From: Methyloprofundus sp.
GTDB lineage: Bacteria > Pseudomonadota > Gammaproteobacteria > Methylococcales > Methylomonadaceae
Assembly: GCA_016592635.1 (NCBI GenBank)
Contig: AP023240.1
Span: 2,769,630-2,833,629 of the forward strand
Reading direction: 5' to 3'
DNA: 64,000 bases
The notes beneath the pieces are model-generated. The model saw only the letters and a program-made list of their open reading frames with translations, made no database searches and was not told where the DNA came from. Within the stretch, counting starts at the first letter, position 1. Every line of letters begins with the position of its first letter. Positions 9,647 to 16,785 of the stretch are shown here, piece by piece. The position numbers were made by a program, and so were the translations under genes.

Positions 9647-11161
9647 CTACTGACAAACCGTCACAACATAGCGTATATATTTTGGTGACATGCTGACCAC
9701 TTTTTCCAATCGCAAGTCCTTTTCATCATATTTCAAAATAGCACCTAAAGCATATTTCCCATCAGCCAAAAACAACTCCTTTCCCGCCTCATTTTCTAAT
9801 AAGAGTGCCTGGTGATTAATAATTGACGATGATTGTGACAAAACTGAAACCTTCCCTATACAAATCTCCACAACCGACTTCTGAATTTTTCCATTTAGCT
9901 TAATATCAACACAATGTACCAAGCCAAGTTTAGGTTTTAACGCGATATCATAACCAACAAACACATCTCCAACCGCTAATTTAAGTTGCATTGCTTCCGC
10001 CACAAAAAATAATGGTTGTGCCGTAGAGACTAATTTGATTGCCCCAAACTTTAACTTGATATTCTCAGTATCATCTTGGCTGACCTCCCATATTTCGCTA
10101 GAAGCAACTTTGTTCATACCTTGTTTTTTGGATGCTTTATCCGTTGTTAAATCTAAATCAGAGAAATTCAGATTTTTAGGAGAGGGCGGAGGATTAGCAG
10201 TAGAAATACCATAATCTCTAACGTGACGTTCAAAAAATTCAAAAATTTGCACAAAACCACTTACAAATACATATGGTTTGGATAAAGAAAATTTAGAGCC
10301 TGCAAGCAACTCATCATAATAATTAAAATAGCTGGTTAATTGCTGCCCATCAATATCGGGGGACTGCGCCGCCTGTTCCGCTTGCAATAAGTCATAAGCA
10401 TGAAACAAAACAAACTTTTCAGGCAACTGCTCTGGCTTAGCATAAACAGGCTGGAAACTATCAGAAGCTTGGTAATCCCAACAAAACACATACTCCATTG
10501 ACGAGCCAGGTTGCACAAAAGTAACCAACTTACTGTGCTGGGTACAAAATGCAAATAACTGTTGAATTTTTTGCTGCTTAAAGCGATAAGGGCTAGCCAA
10601 ACAAAACAATAAATTGCGTTTTAATGCCAGCGCAATAGTGGCAACAACCTGCAAACCTGGTAGCGGTTTTTCAACAGGAACATCTAATAAATTAGCATGT
10701 AATGCCAATTGGTAGCATTTGCTCATGCCTTCCCATAGCTCTCCGGGAGGCCGTTCATAACTAATAGCATAATGCTGAAAAGCAATACCTGTTATTTGCA
10801 AAGCATAATTAGCATGTAATACCTTTTGAGAATTATCCGTGACTTGCTTAGCCAAATACCCATGCAAAAAAGCCATACACTGCAAGATATGACAACTCAT
10901 TTGTGCCGTTTTGGCTTGCTGTGGCTTGGTAATGATAGTCTTTTGTAAAAATTCTGCTAAATACAACACAACCGGCGTTAAGCGCATAAGCACCAGTTGT
11001 AAAAGAGGCACTTCTATTTTGGCATGTTCCCTATTCAAAACTGTCAACACACCATTAATTTCTTGCCCGGTAACTATGACCCCGGCAGATTTAAAATGAC
11101 CGAGCCACTCTGAAATGGATTGATTGTTAAATTGAAACGGTAAAGAAAATGGATTTGCCAT
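9647..11161 (-). CDS. Uncharacterised 504-residue cytoplasmic protein
   Basis: I do not recognise this protein with certainty. It has no signal peptide or membrane segment. Residues about 1-250 are mainly helical and leucine-rich (QLVLMRLTPVVLYLAEFLQ, VVATIALALKRNLLFCLAS), which looks like a helical-repeat module. After a proline-rich linker (STANPPPSPKNLNF, about 321-334) the last 150 residues look like a beta-rich domain (GAIKLVSTAQPLFFV, VGDVFVGYDIALKPKLGLV). That layout recalls proteobacterial signalling proteins with a C-terminal PilZ-like barrel, but I see no RxxxR motif, so a c-di-GMP role is only a guess. It is monocistronic. Confidence 0.7.
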   Translation of the reverse strand: MANPFSLPFQFNNQSISEWLGHFKSAGVIVTGQEINGVLTVLNREHAKIEVPLLQLVLMRLTPVVLYLAEFLQKTIITKPQQAKTAQMSCHILQCMAFLHGYLAKQVTDNSQKVLHANYALQITGIAFQHYAISYERPPGELWEGMSKCYQLALHANLLDVPVEKPLPGLQVVATIALALKRNLLFCLASPYRFKQQKIQQLFAFCTQHSKLVTFVQPGSSMEYVFCWDYQASDSFQPVYAKPEQLPEKFVLFHAYDLLQAEQAAQSPDIDGQQLTSYFNYYDELLAGSKFSLSKPYVFVSGFVQIFEFFERHVRDYGISTANPPPSPKNLNFSDLDLTTDKASKKQGMNKVASSEIWEVSQDDTENIKLKFGAIKLVSTAQPLFFVAEAMQLKLAVGDVFVGYDIALKPKLGLVHCVDIKLNGKIQKSVVEICIGKVSVLSQSSSIINHQALLLENEAGKELFLADGKYALGAILKYDEKDLRLEKVVSMSPKYIRYVVTVCQ

Positions 11162-11349
11162 GACACTAATATTTTAAACTCTGTTCAAAAAGATATTGAG
11201 GTACCAAATATATAGATTTACTACAAAATGCTGCGTACTGTTTAAGTATAAGATAATTTCATGCATTGTGACAAAAAAAACGCTCTATTTTCGCTGCAAA
11301 AAAATCTACTATATGCTACAGTCAAGACACATTCAAATAAGGAAAGCCC

Positions 11350-11925
11350 ATGTCTACAGCAGCTGAAACCATTACCCAATCAGAACAACAATATCTAGAA
11401 AACGAAAAAACAGCTGAATCTAAGCATGAATATCTACAGGGAGAAATATGGGCAATGGCTGGAGCAGGTGAAAATCATGTCACCATTGCTGGCAACCTGT
11501 TCATTTCACTCAAACAGCAACTAAAAGGCACTCCCTGCCGTAGCTATATTTCTGATATGAAAGTAAAAGTCGAGCATGCTAATGCCTATTTTTACCCTGA
11601 TGTATTTGTGAGTTGCAACCCCAGCGATAAAGAACAGGAGTATTATAAAGAGCACCCTATTTTTATATGTGAAGTGCTTTCACCATCAACTGAAGCTTAT
11701 GATCGCGGTGATAAATTTAAATATTATCAAACATTGGCTAGCCTACAAGAATATTGGCTAATTGACGCACAAAAAATGTCTGTTGATTGCTTCACACGCA
11801 CTCAAGATAATGCATGGGTACTACATAGCTACTCAATTCCTAACCAACATATCACAATCGATACACTCAATATCAAAATACAACTTACTGAGTTATATGA
11901 TGAGGTCAGCTTTAAATTTCAATAA
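11350..11925 (+). CDS. Uma2 family (DUF820) nuclease-like protein
   Basis: A 191-residue protein of the Uma2 family, which has a PD-(D/E)xK restriction-endonuclease-like fold and is abundant in cyanobacteria and some methanotrophs. Visible signature parts are the N-terminal YLENEKTAESKHEYLQGEI, the aspartate of YFYPDVFVSC (about residue 82), the glutamate of FICEVLSPST (about 104), and DRGDKFKYYQ (about 117-126), which supplies the lysine. An AAGGAA lies eight bases before the ATG. It stands alone, followed by an inverted-repeat element. Its biological role is not established for the family; mobile-element association is usual. Confidence 0.9.
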   Translation: MSTAAETITQSEQQYLENEKTAESKHEYLQGEIWAMAGAGENHVTIAGNLFISLKQQLKGTPCRSYISDMKVKVEHANAYFYPDVFVSCNPSDKEQEYYKEHPIFICEVLSPSTEAYDRGDKFKYYQTLASLQEYWLIDAQKMSVDCFTRTQDNAWVLHSYSIPNQHITIDTLNIKIQLTELYDEVSFKFQ

Positions 11926-11928
11926 CCA

Positions 11929-12025
11929 CGTCATTCCCGAAGTCTACCCAGTCAAGCTGGGCACAAGCTTTATCGGGAATCTATGCTACATCATGGATTC
12001 CTGCTAAAAGCATGCAGGAATGACG
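11929..12025. repeat. Inverted-repeat element, family 2 (CGTCATTCCCGA)
   Basis: A 97-base element with ends CGTCATTCC and GGAATGACG. It contains nested hairpins: CATTCCCGA with TCGGGAAT, CCCAG with CTGGG, and GATTCCTGC with GCAGGAAT. It begins three bases after the Uma2 stop codon. A shorter form sits after rsmD (4070-4106). Such CATTCCCG elements are widespread dispersed repeats in bacteria. Confidence 0.8.
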
Positions 12026-12084
12026 AGAAAAAAGTGTAAACTACTTTCATGCTTATATGAAGGATGCCAAAAATCTGATAACAA

Positions 12085-12477
12085 CTAGCCAAATTTATCT
12101 ATTATTTTGGACAAGGTCAGAAAAAAACCCATCATCCCAAATAACATTAACATATTTTTATTAAGTGACTTCTGGATAGTATGCTCAATACTCACTTTCA
12201 ATACTTCGAATTCGCCTTTCAAACTGTTAAACTCACCCTTTAAGCCATTAAATTCGCCTTTCAAATCATTAAACTCACCTTTTAAACTGGCAACATCAGC
12301 AGCCACCTCATCCAGTTTAGCATCAAGGTGATTGATATGATTATATTGTGACTTTAACAATAGAGTATTAATATCATCCTGAGTTAAGCCTTCTCCATTA
12401 CCAAATTTCTCCTCAATCTCTTTCACTTTTGGTGAGATCATTTCAATTAACATATCGTCAACTTTTGTTTTATTCAT
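12085..12477 (-). CDS. Tail-anchored coiled-coil protein with heptad LKGEFN repeats
   Basis: A 130-residue protein of unknown function. The start at 12477 is fixed by an AAGGAGG five bases upstream; a longer frame to 12546 lacks one. Residues 45-100 form a coiled coil, at whose core the heptad LKGEFN-x is repeated four times almost perfectly (residues 64-91). A C-terminal hydrophobic helix (MLMLFGMMGFFLTL) suggests membrane anchoring with the coil in the cytoplasm. It resembles the neighbouring 12644-12988 protein in plan: helical body, coiled coil, C-terminal membrane segment. No enzymatic motif is present. Confidence 0.8.
   Translation of the reverse strand: MNKTKVDDMLIEMISPKVKEIEEKFGNGEGLTQDDINTLLLKSQYNHINHLDAKLDEVAADVASLKGEFNDLKGEFNGLKGEFNSLKGEFEVLKVSIEHTIQKSLNKNMLMLFGMMGFFLTLSKIIDKFG
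12205..12288 (-). repeat. Four 21-base tandem repeats inside the coiled-coil gene
   Basis: Four near-identical 21-base units encode S/D/G/S-LKGEF-N/E, one heptad each. Differences are mostly third-position or in the single variable residue, which is consistent with recent unit duplication that keeps frame and coil register. Confidence 0.85.
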
Positions 12478-12513
12478 ATATTCCTCCTTTATATAGCAGC
12501 ATAACAACAAATA

Positions 12514-12629
12514 GCGTAGGTAATGTTTTCTGACAAAGCGATGCACGATGAATGCTATTTTTTGAAGACCTTATGGTATTGTTAGTGTATCGGTTGCCTC
12601 TGGTAGAAAAAGCTAAATCCATCCTACGC
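12514..12629. repeat. Degenerate inverted-repeat element, family 3
   Basis: A 116-base stretch with ends GCGTAGG and CCTACGC and inner parts GTTTTCTGACAAAGCG and TGGTAGAAAAAGCTAAATCC. These are eroded versions of the family-3 elements at 13778-13975 and 23863-23995. It fills the gap between the two coiled-coil genes. Confidence 0.65.
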
Positions 12630-12643
12630 GCTGAAAGATGAGG

Positions 12644-12988
12644 TTACTTTAAATACGTCACGACAAAGAGTGCGCATGATATAGTCACGCCTAAAAAGCA
12701 AAATATAAAGCAAAAATCAAGGCGACGATTCGTCTCGGTAAAACGCTTATCCATTTCCCCTTGTATGGATTCAAAACGCCTATCTACCTGCTCAAAGCGC
12801 TTTTCCATTTGCTTAAAGCCCTCTTGCATCAACTCGCGCTGGTGCTTTAGCTCTTCTTCCACGCGTATAGTCCGCTCACGCAAATCAATCTCATACCTTA
12901 CGTTCGCATTCTTAAATTCAGGCGTATTAGTAATAGTCTGCAACACAATCGCCTGAATTTGCGCAACATCCTCTTTCGCTAGTGCCAT
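12644..12988 (-). CDS. Coiled-coil protein with C-terminal membrane anchor
   Basis: A 114-residue protein. The N-terminal helix (ALAKEDVAQIQAIVLQTI) is followed by a long charged coiled coil (about residues 35-90) with recurring RRFE/KRFE units (EKRFEQVDRRFESIQ, DKRFTETNRRLD). A hydrophobic C-terminal segment (FCFIFCFLGVTISCALFVV) closes it. This plan is reminiscent of small DUF1640/MCU-regulator-like coiled-coil membrane proteins seen in many aerobic bacteria, but I cannot confirm membership. The gene is probably expressed from the extended -10 promoter at 13023-13031. Function is unknown. Confidence 0.78.
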   Translation of the reverse strand: MALAKEDVAQIQAIVLQTITNTPEFKNANVRYEIDLRERTIRVEEELKHQRELMQEGFKQMEKRFEQVDRRFESIQGEMDKRFTETNRRLDFCFIFCFLGVTISCALFVVTYLK

Positions 12989-13022
12989 TAGTAAAGCCCC
13001 GTTTCATCAATATCCATACTTA

Positions 13023-13031
13023 ATTATAACA
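13023..13031 (-). promoter_or_regulatory. Extended -10 promoter element for the coiled-coil gene
   Basis: On the minus strand TGTTATAAT (TGnTATAAT, a consensus extended -10) lies about 35 bases before the 12988 start. No good -35 is visible. The same nine bases precede the small membrane protein at 17724. Confidence 0.5.
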
Positions 13032-13106
13032 TATCAAATCTGGCTCGCCTTGTTCAGAAAAGCCCATACGAATGTCATACCTCAGGCAATTCACTCATTA
13101 TCAAAC

Positions 13107-13122
13107 GTGTCTGACCCCTTTG
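13107..13122. repeat. Short dispersed motif GTGTCTGACCCCTTTG
   Basis: A 16-base motif whose exact reverse complement recurs at 17571-17586. Copies ending in TCTGACCCC are scattered in many proteobacterial genomes. Here the two copies bracket the pilin/toxin-antitoxin zone in inverted orientation. Confidence 0.7.
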
Positions 13123-13179
13123 ATATTATAAACAGGGTTTAAAACTTCAATAATATAGAGGGTTTAATTATTAGCCTTT

Positions 13180-13443
13180 TTAATGATAGTGATACCGACA
13201 AGCTATTATTGTAATATGTGTTTCATTAACGGCATATACAAGCCTATGCGAATCATCTATTCTACGCGACCAAAAACCTGATAAATTTTCTTTCAGGGGT
13301 TCAGGCTTACCTATTCCTTCCAATGGTGTTCGCTTTACATTCGAAATTAATTTATTGATTCGTTTTACTGTCTTCTTATCCTGTCCCTGCCAATACATAT
13401 AATCAGACCATGCTGCATCTGTCCAAGCTAAACACCTATTCAC
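13180..13443 (-). CDS. yoeB: YoeB family mRNA interferase toxin
   Basis: An 87-residue RelE-fold toxin that cleaves mRNA on the ribosome. Family hallmarks are AWSDYMYWQGQDKKTVKRIN near the N terminus, GKPEPLKENLSGFWSRRI (catalytic glutamate and arginine region, about residues 45-62), and the C-terminal ACRYHYH that holds the catalytic histidine. Length is normal (about 85). Its start codon lies inside the end of the antitoxin gene (8-base overlap), the usual arrangement. All key residues are present, so the toxin is probably active. Confidence 0.95.
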   Translation of the reverse strand: MNRCLAWTDAAWSDYMYWQGQDKKTVKRINKLISNVKRTPLEGIGKPEPLKENLSGFWSRRIDDSHRLVYAVNETHITIIACRYHYH

Positions 13444-13690
13444 TCAACAGCTCTCTTTCTTGAACCACTCCCTGATTGTAGTGTTCAATGGATTTCCTTA
13501 AGTGCTCTGCATTGGCAGGAGACTTTAATAAATACACTGTTTCCATTAAACTACTGTAATACTCAAATGACATGACCACAGCATCTTCGCTATCACGCCT
13601 CGTTATGACAGTACAATCAGCATCATTAACCACTCGGTCTAACACATCTTTAAGTCCATTTCTGGCTTCTGTAAAGGAAACAATTTGCAT
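13436..13690 (-). CDS. yefM: YefM antitoxin
   Basis: An 84-residue antitoxin of the Phd/YefM family that neutralises YoeB and represses its own operon. The N-terminal DNA-binding part reads MQIVSFTEARNGLKDVLDRV, followed by CTVITRRDSEDAVVMSFEYYSSLMET. The C-terminal tail that wraps the toxin is acidic. An upstream GTG (13702) would add four residues, but GGAG six bases before the ATG at 13690 decides this start. The TGTACA operator boxes upstream support autoregulation. Confidence 0.95.
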   Translation of the reverse strand: MQIVSFTEARNGLKDVLDRVVNDADCTVITRRDSEDAVVMSFEYYSSLMETVYLLKSPANAEHLRKSIEHYNQGVVQERELLSE

Positions 13691-13715
13691 TTTTGACTCC
13701 ACTTGTTCAGGTTAC

Positions 13716-13750
13716 TGTACAAGTATAATTCTAAACCCTAAATTGTACAA
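13716..13750 (-). promoter_or_regulatory. yefM-yoeB promoter overlapped by two TGTACA operator boxes
   Basis: On the minus strand TTGTAC (13750-13745), a 17-base spacer, and TATACT (13727-13722) form a good sigma-70 promoter. TGTACA palindromes at 13744-13749 and 13716-13721 overlap the -35 and directly follow the -10, 28 bases apart. TGTACA is the known core of the E. coli YefM operator, so YefM should occlude RNA polymerase here. Confidence 0.82.
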
Positions 13751-13777
13751 TATTTAAGACAGGATCTGCTTTAGCAC

Positions 13778-13975
13778 GTAGGTCGGAATAGCTTAGCAAG
13801 CACAGCGCAGATAACGTTTTCCGACAAACTTCTGCCAGATATGGGCTATAAAAATATGTTTTTATACCTTTTAGATTCAAGCAAAAACTTGTTTTTGCAC
13901 TCCTGATTAAAAATACGCTGATGTTGATGTATCTGCTTATCTCTGGTGGAAAACGCTAAAGCTATTCCACCCTAC
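13778..13975. repeat. Inverted-repeat element, family 3 (GTAGGTCGGAATAGC)
   Basis: A 198-base element. The left end GTAGGTCGGAATAGCTTAGC matches the complement of the right end GCTAAAGCTATTCCACCCTAC, with an inner TTTTCCGAC facing GGTGGAAAA. A closely similar copy lies at 23863-23995 and an eroded one at 12514-12629. It occupies part of the 536-base gene-free region between yefM and the first pilin; the remainder (13976-14151) is very AT-rich with no other signal before the pilin promoter. Confidence 0.85.
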
Positions 13976-14151
13976 ACGCCAAATGTGACATATTTTGTCA
14001 GTATTTAACAAATTAAGCATAAAAAAGTGACTTATGATAACAGTTAGTTATACAAGCAAACCCAATGAAAAAAATGAAAGTAAATAAGTAATTCTTTATT
14101 TTTCAAAAAGTTAAAATAAAACAGCTAAAAAATACAGTTATTAAAAAACAT

Positions 14152-14167
14152 TGGCACAACCTTTGCA
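14152..14167 (+). promoter_or_regulatory. Sigma-54 promoter of the pilin gene
   Basis: TGGCAC, five bases, TTGCA, with GG and GC exactly 12 bases apart, matches the -24/-12 consensus. It is 60 bases before the pilin ATG. Pilin genes in many gammaproteobacteria are RpoN/PilR dependent, so the same control is likely. No PilR gene is in the window. Confidence 0.88.
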
Positions 14168-14226
14168 TTTACCATTACGAGTCCTACTCAATTTCACTCA
14201 CAATATAAACAACAAGGAAATACATT

Positions 14227-14643
14227 ATGAATACCCAAAAATCACAACAGGGTTTTACCCTGATCGAATTAATGATCGTTGTCGCCATTATTGGTATCTT
14301 GGCATCGATTGCATTGCCTGCTTACCAGACTTATACTAAAAAAGCAAGATTTTCTGAAGTTATTTTAGCAGCCACGCCATACAAAAGTGCTTTTGAAGTA
14401 GCTGTACAAACTGGAAGAATAACTGCTATTGGGGATGCTGATGCAGGAACTAATGGAATACCAGCGGCAACTGCTGGTGCAACAGGTGTTGTTGCATCTG
14501 TAACTATGACAGATGGTGTTATTACAGCAACAGGAACTGCCGTAGTTGATAGTGTAGATTATGAATTAACGCCTAACGGCATTGTTGCACCAGTACAATG
14601 GAGTGACACGACTAGTACATGCATTGCTACAGGACTATGCTAG
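14227..14643 (+). CDS. Type IV pilin (PilA-like major pilin)
   Basis: A 138-residue prepilin. The short basic leader ends in G9, and cleavage gives a mature protein starting [20 protein letters not shown] with Glu at +5, the class IVa signature for PilD processing and assembly. The C-terminal globular head is small, alanine/threonine rich, and ends with a six-residue-spaced Cys pair (CIATGLC) forming a very short D-loop. An AAGGAAATACATT precedes the ATG. The gene has its own sigma-54 promoter and is followed by a strong hairpin, so it is probably the highly expressed major subunit. Confidence 0.93.
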   Translation: MNTQKSQQGFTLIELMIVVAIIGILASIALPAYQTYTKKARFSEVILAATPYKSAFEVAVQTGRITAIGDADAGTNGIPAATAGATGVVASVTMTDGVITATGTAVVDSVDYELTPNGIVAPVQWSDTTSTCIATGLC

Positions 14644-14660
14644 ATTAGTAAAGTTCAATA

Positions 14661-14707
14661 TTAAGGTGCTCCTAAGTAATACTTAGAGCACCTTATTTTA
14701 CTTTTTT
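14661..14707 (+). terminator. Rho-independent terminator between the two pilins
   Basis: A stem of about 14 base pairs (TAAGGTGCTC..CTAAG with CTTAG..AGCACCTTA, 14662-14695) is followed by TTTTACTTTTTT. It should end most pilA transcription and let only read-through reach the second pilin, which has no obvious promoter of its own. Confidence 0.85.
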
Positions 14708-14728
14708 GTAACAACCATGGGACACCTT

Positions 14729-15136
14729 ATGAAATCCTTACATGGCTTTACATTAATTGAATTGATGATTGTCGTCGCTATTATTGGCATCCTAGCCTCT
14801 ATAGCAATCCCCGCCTACAAAAACTACACTTATTCAGCAAAATTTACCGAAATCATTTCTTATACTTCAATTTTTAAATTTGGAATTGAAGTGGCAGTAC
14901 AAAAAGGCAATATAAATCTACTAGCAAACTTAGATTCGGGTACTCATGGTATTCCCCCAGCAGAAAATAACCCAACAAGTAAAATTGCCAATATTGATGT
15001 CGTTGATGGCGTTATTACCGTGACAGGAACAGCAGAAGTCAATAATAAAACCTATAAAATGGCACTTACTAATTTAAACATCCCTTTACAATGGGATACA
15101 ACTGGCGGCACTTGCTATGCTGCAGGCTATTGTTAA
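14729..15136 (+). CDS. Second type IV pilin
   Basis: A 135-residue prepilin paralogous to the gene 85 bases upstream. With the start at 14729 the leader is MKSLHG, followed by the mature [20 protein letters not shown] with Glu+5. The upstream ATG at 14717 lacks a ribosome site, whereas GGGA lies about seven bases before 14729. The head keeps the parent's plan ([24 protein letters not shown], terminal CYAAGYC) but has diverged. The position behind a terminator suggests lower expression and a minor or alternative subunit. Confidence 0.9.
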   Translation: MKSLHGFTLIELMIVVAIIGILASIAIPAYKNYTYSAKFTEIISYTSIFKFGIEVAVQKGNINLLANLDSGTHGIPPAENNPTSKIANIDVVDGVITVTGTAEVNNKTYKMALTNLNIPLQWDTTGGTCYAAGYC

Positions 15137-15140
15137 AGCA

Positions 15141-15322
15141 CGTAGGCTGGGTTAGCTTATTGAGCGGAGCGAAATAACGTAACCCAGCATCTTCAAAAAA
15201 TCACCCATATCCCCACTATTACGCCCCGACCAACCCCATGCAAAAACTTATCATATACCGTCAATCTGGCTAAATGCTGGGTTACGTTTTTTTACTACCG
15301 CAAAAAATCTAACCCAGCCTAC
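15141..15322. repeat. RAYT-family element with internal deletion, family 1
   Basis: A 182-base element with ends CGTAGGCTGGGTTAG and CTAACCCAGCCTAC. Its left 110 bases are nearly the same as 15326-15418, the left flank of the transposase remnant. Its right 55 bases match that family's right end. It therefore looks like a full element from which the transposase gene was deleted. Confidence 0.85.
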
Positions 15323-15325
15323 ATA

Positions 15326-15418
15326 CTTATTGAGCATAGCGAAAATAACGTAATCCAACCTCTTCAAAATACACCCCACATTCCCATTGCACGCCCTATT
15401 CAAAAACTTATCACATGA
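15326..15418 (+). repeat. Left end of the transposase-bearing copy
   Basis: CTTATTGAGC.TAGCGAAA..TAACGTAA.CCA..TCTTCAAAA repeats 15156-15263 with a few changes. It sits directly upstream of the REP-associated transposase remnant, in direct orientation to the deleted copy. Confidence 0.8.
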
Positions 15419-15431
15419 ACAATGTAACCAC

Positions 15432-15749
15432 ATGAGAACTTACATTCGCACTAAAGCAAAAGGCGGCCGCTATTTTTTTACCGTCAATTTAGCTGAACGT
15501 CAGAATAATGATTTATTGATTGCTAACATTGAGCTTTTGCGCGAAGCTTTTCGTATTACCAAGCGTCAGCATCCTTTTATTATTGATGCCTGTGTTATTT
15601 TACCTGAACATTTACACTGTATATGGCAATTACCTGACGGTGATAACGATTTCTCAACTCGCTGGCGATTAATTAAATCCCATTTTTCAAAAAACATTAC
15701 CTTAAACGAGAGGCTTACCCTATGCACTGGGCGACTGATCTTGATATGA
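15432..15749 (+). pseudogene. REP-associated tyrosine transposase (RAYT, Y1), truncated
   Basis: A 105-codon frame starting MRTYIRTKAKGGRYFFTVNL. It contains the HUH-type motif as EHLHCIWQLP (about residues 58-67) and WRLIKSHFSKNI, both diagnostic of REP-associated transposases. Full-length members have about 150-180 residues and carry the catalytic tyrosine in a later RYWEH/HYNPVKHG region; here the frame ends early after LTLCTGRLILI and that region is absent from the following DNA. The partial right end AAATGCTGGGTTAC follows at about 15757. The gene is inactive, but its repeat families are nearby. Confidence 0.88.
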
Positions 15750-15867
15750 ATTTAGACTAAATGCTGGGTTACATTTTTTTGCTTTCGAGACTGTGAAACT
15801 ATCCTGAATTCAAGTCATAAGTGCATAACCCAATAACTTATTAGATAATTATACGAGACCTCATTAT

Positions 15868-16635
15868 ATGCCGACTTTATTACGCTCCCGCCTTATTGCT
15901 GCAAGCCTACATTTTTTAGCTAGTCTTAGCATTTTTATGCTGTTACTACTTATTGTTATTAAGCTTTGGTACCCACAACCCCATTTCTCAGCTTCTGGTG
16001 GTTTACAAGGCTTAACCATTATCGCCTTAGTGGATTTAGTTTTAGGCCCTTTAATAACGCTAATTATTTATAATGTTACCAAGCCAAAAAAAGAATTAAT
16101 CATAGACTTGAGCATTATTATCCTTATTCAACTGAGTGCCTTATTCTACGGCATGCACACTGTCTACACGCAACGCCCTGTTGCTTTGGCTTTTTGGGAG
16201 AGTAAATTCTATACCGTATCAGCTGCCGACTTTGAGCAACAAGCGATTGCTATCACCGAATTAAAGCAATTTTCCAATCATACTCCAGCATTGATTTACG
16301 CAGAAAAACCCACGACCGTTGCAGGCCTTCAAGCTATGATGGCAACAACACAAACACAACAAATCCCCCCTTTTGCACAACTGGCACTGTACCACTCTAT
16401 TAGTTCCTATAAACAAGCTATTTTCAAACACAGCATTGATATTAACGAGGTGATTAAACTTAATGCTGATATGGCCGAACAACTACTGCAACTACTCACA
16501 GAAACCAATACACAGAAGGACGATAATTTTTATATTGCTTTGGAATCAAAATACCAAAATATTATTCTGATCTTTAATGCTGAAGCAGATCAAATCGGTT
16601 TTCTTAAAGCGCCTTATAAGCAAAGCAACTTATAA
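15868..16635 (+). CDS. TfpX/TfpZ-type type IV pilin accessory protein
   Basis: A 255-residue inner-membrane protein. It has N-terminal membrane helices (LIAASLHFLASLSIFMLLLLIVIKLWYP; LQGLTIIALVDLVLGPLITLIIY; LIIDLSIIILIQLSALFYG) and then a soluble domain beginning YTQRPVALAFWESKFYTVSA. The motif VDLVLGPLITLI is typical of TfpX/TfpZ/FimB proteins, which accompany pilin genes and aid assembly or stability of the cognate pilin. Its place 0.7 kb after two pilins fits that role; the transposon insertion probably separated it from them. Confidence 0.88.
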   Translation: MPTLLRSRLIAASLHFLASLSIFMLLLLIVIKLWYPQPHFSASGGLQGLTIIALVDLVLGPLITLIIYNVTKPKKELIIDLSIIILIQLSALFYGMHTVYTQRPVALAFWESKFYTVSAADFEQQAIAITELKQFSNHTPALIYAEKPTTVAGLQAMMATTQTQQIPPFAQLALYHSISSYKQAIFKHSIDINEVIKLNADMAEQLLQLLTETNTQKDDNFYIALESKYQNIILIFNAEADQIGFLKAPYKQSNL

Positions 16636-16705
16636 ACGGAAACAAATGACATGATGAAGCGTTTTCAACATGCGTCATAACAAGTAGAATTTGGGAGCAA
16701 GATTG

Positions 16706-16734
16706 TTGTAAGTCCTATTTTATCAGAATACAAT
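16706..16734 (+). promoter_or_regulatory. Sigma-70 promoter for the solitary antitoxin
   Basis: TTGTAA, 17 bases, TACAAT. Transcription would begin around 16741, within the palindrome that follows, so a repressor bound there could block initiation. Confidence 0.6.
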
Positions 16735-16737
16735 AGG

Positions 16738-16782
16738 TATTACTTTAAAAGTAATAAAGGTAATAAAGGTAATAAAGGTAAT
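16738..16782 (+). promoter_or_regulatory. Palindrome plus 9-base direct repeats, probable antitoxin operator
   Basis: A 19-base perfect palindrome (TATTACTTT-A-AAAGTAATA) runs into three full copies of GTAATAAAG and a fourth partial one (16751-16782). The last AAAGG is also the ribosome site, seven bases before the ATG. Ribbon-helix-helix antitoxins bind such short repeated boxes, so autoregulation is likely. Unit-number change would not alter the last ribosome site. Confidence 0.65.
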
Positions 16783-16785
16783 ATT

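Noticed and set aside
11929..12025. CRISPR-like repeat
   Set aside because: A single palindromic element with no regular spacers; it fits a dispersed repeat.
12107..12331. Repetitive plus-strand frame rich in NSPFK
   Set aside because: It is the antisense of the LKGEFN repeats; the minus-strand frame has the ribosome site and a sensible fold.
16751..16782. Phase-variable ribosome site from the 9-base repeats
   Set aside because: The last unit keeps the ribosome site whatever the copy number, so an operator role is more likely than on/off switching.
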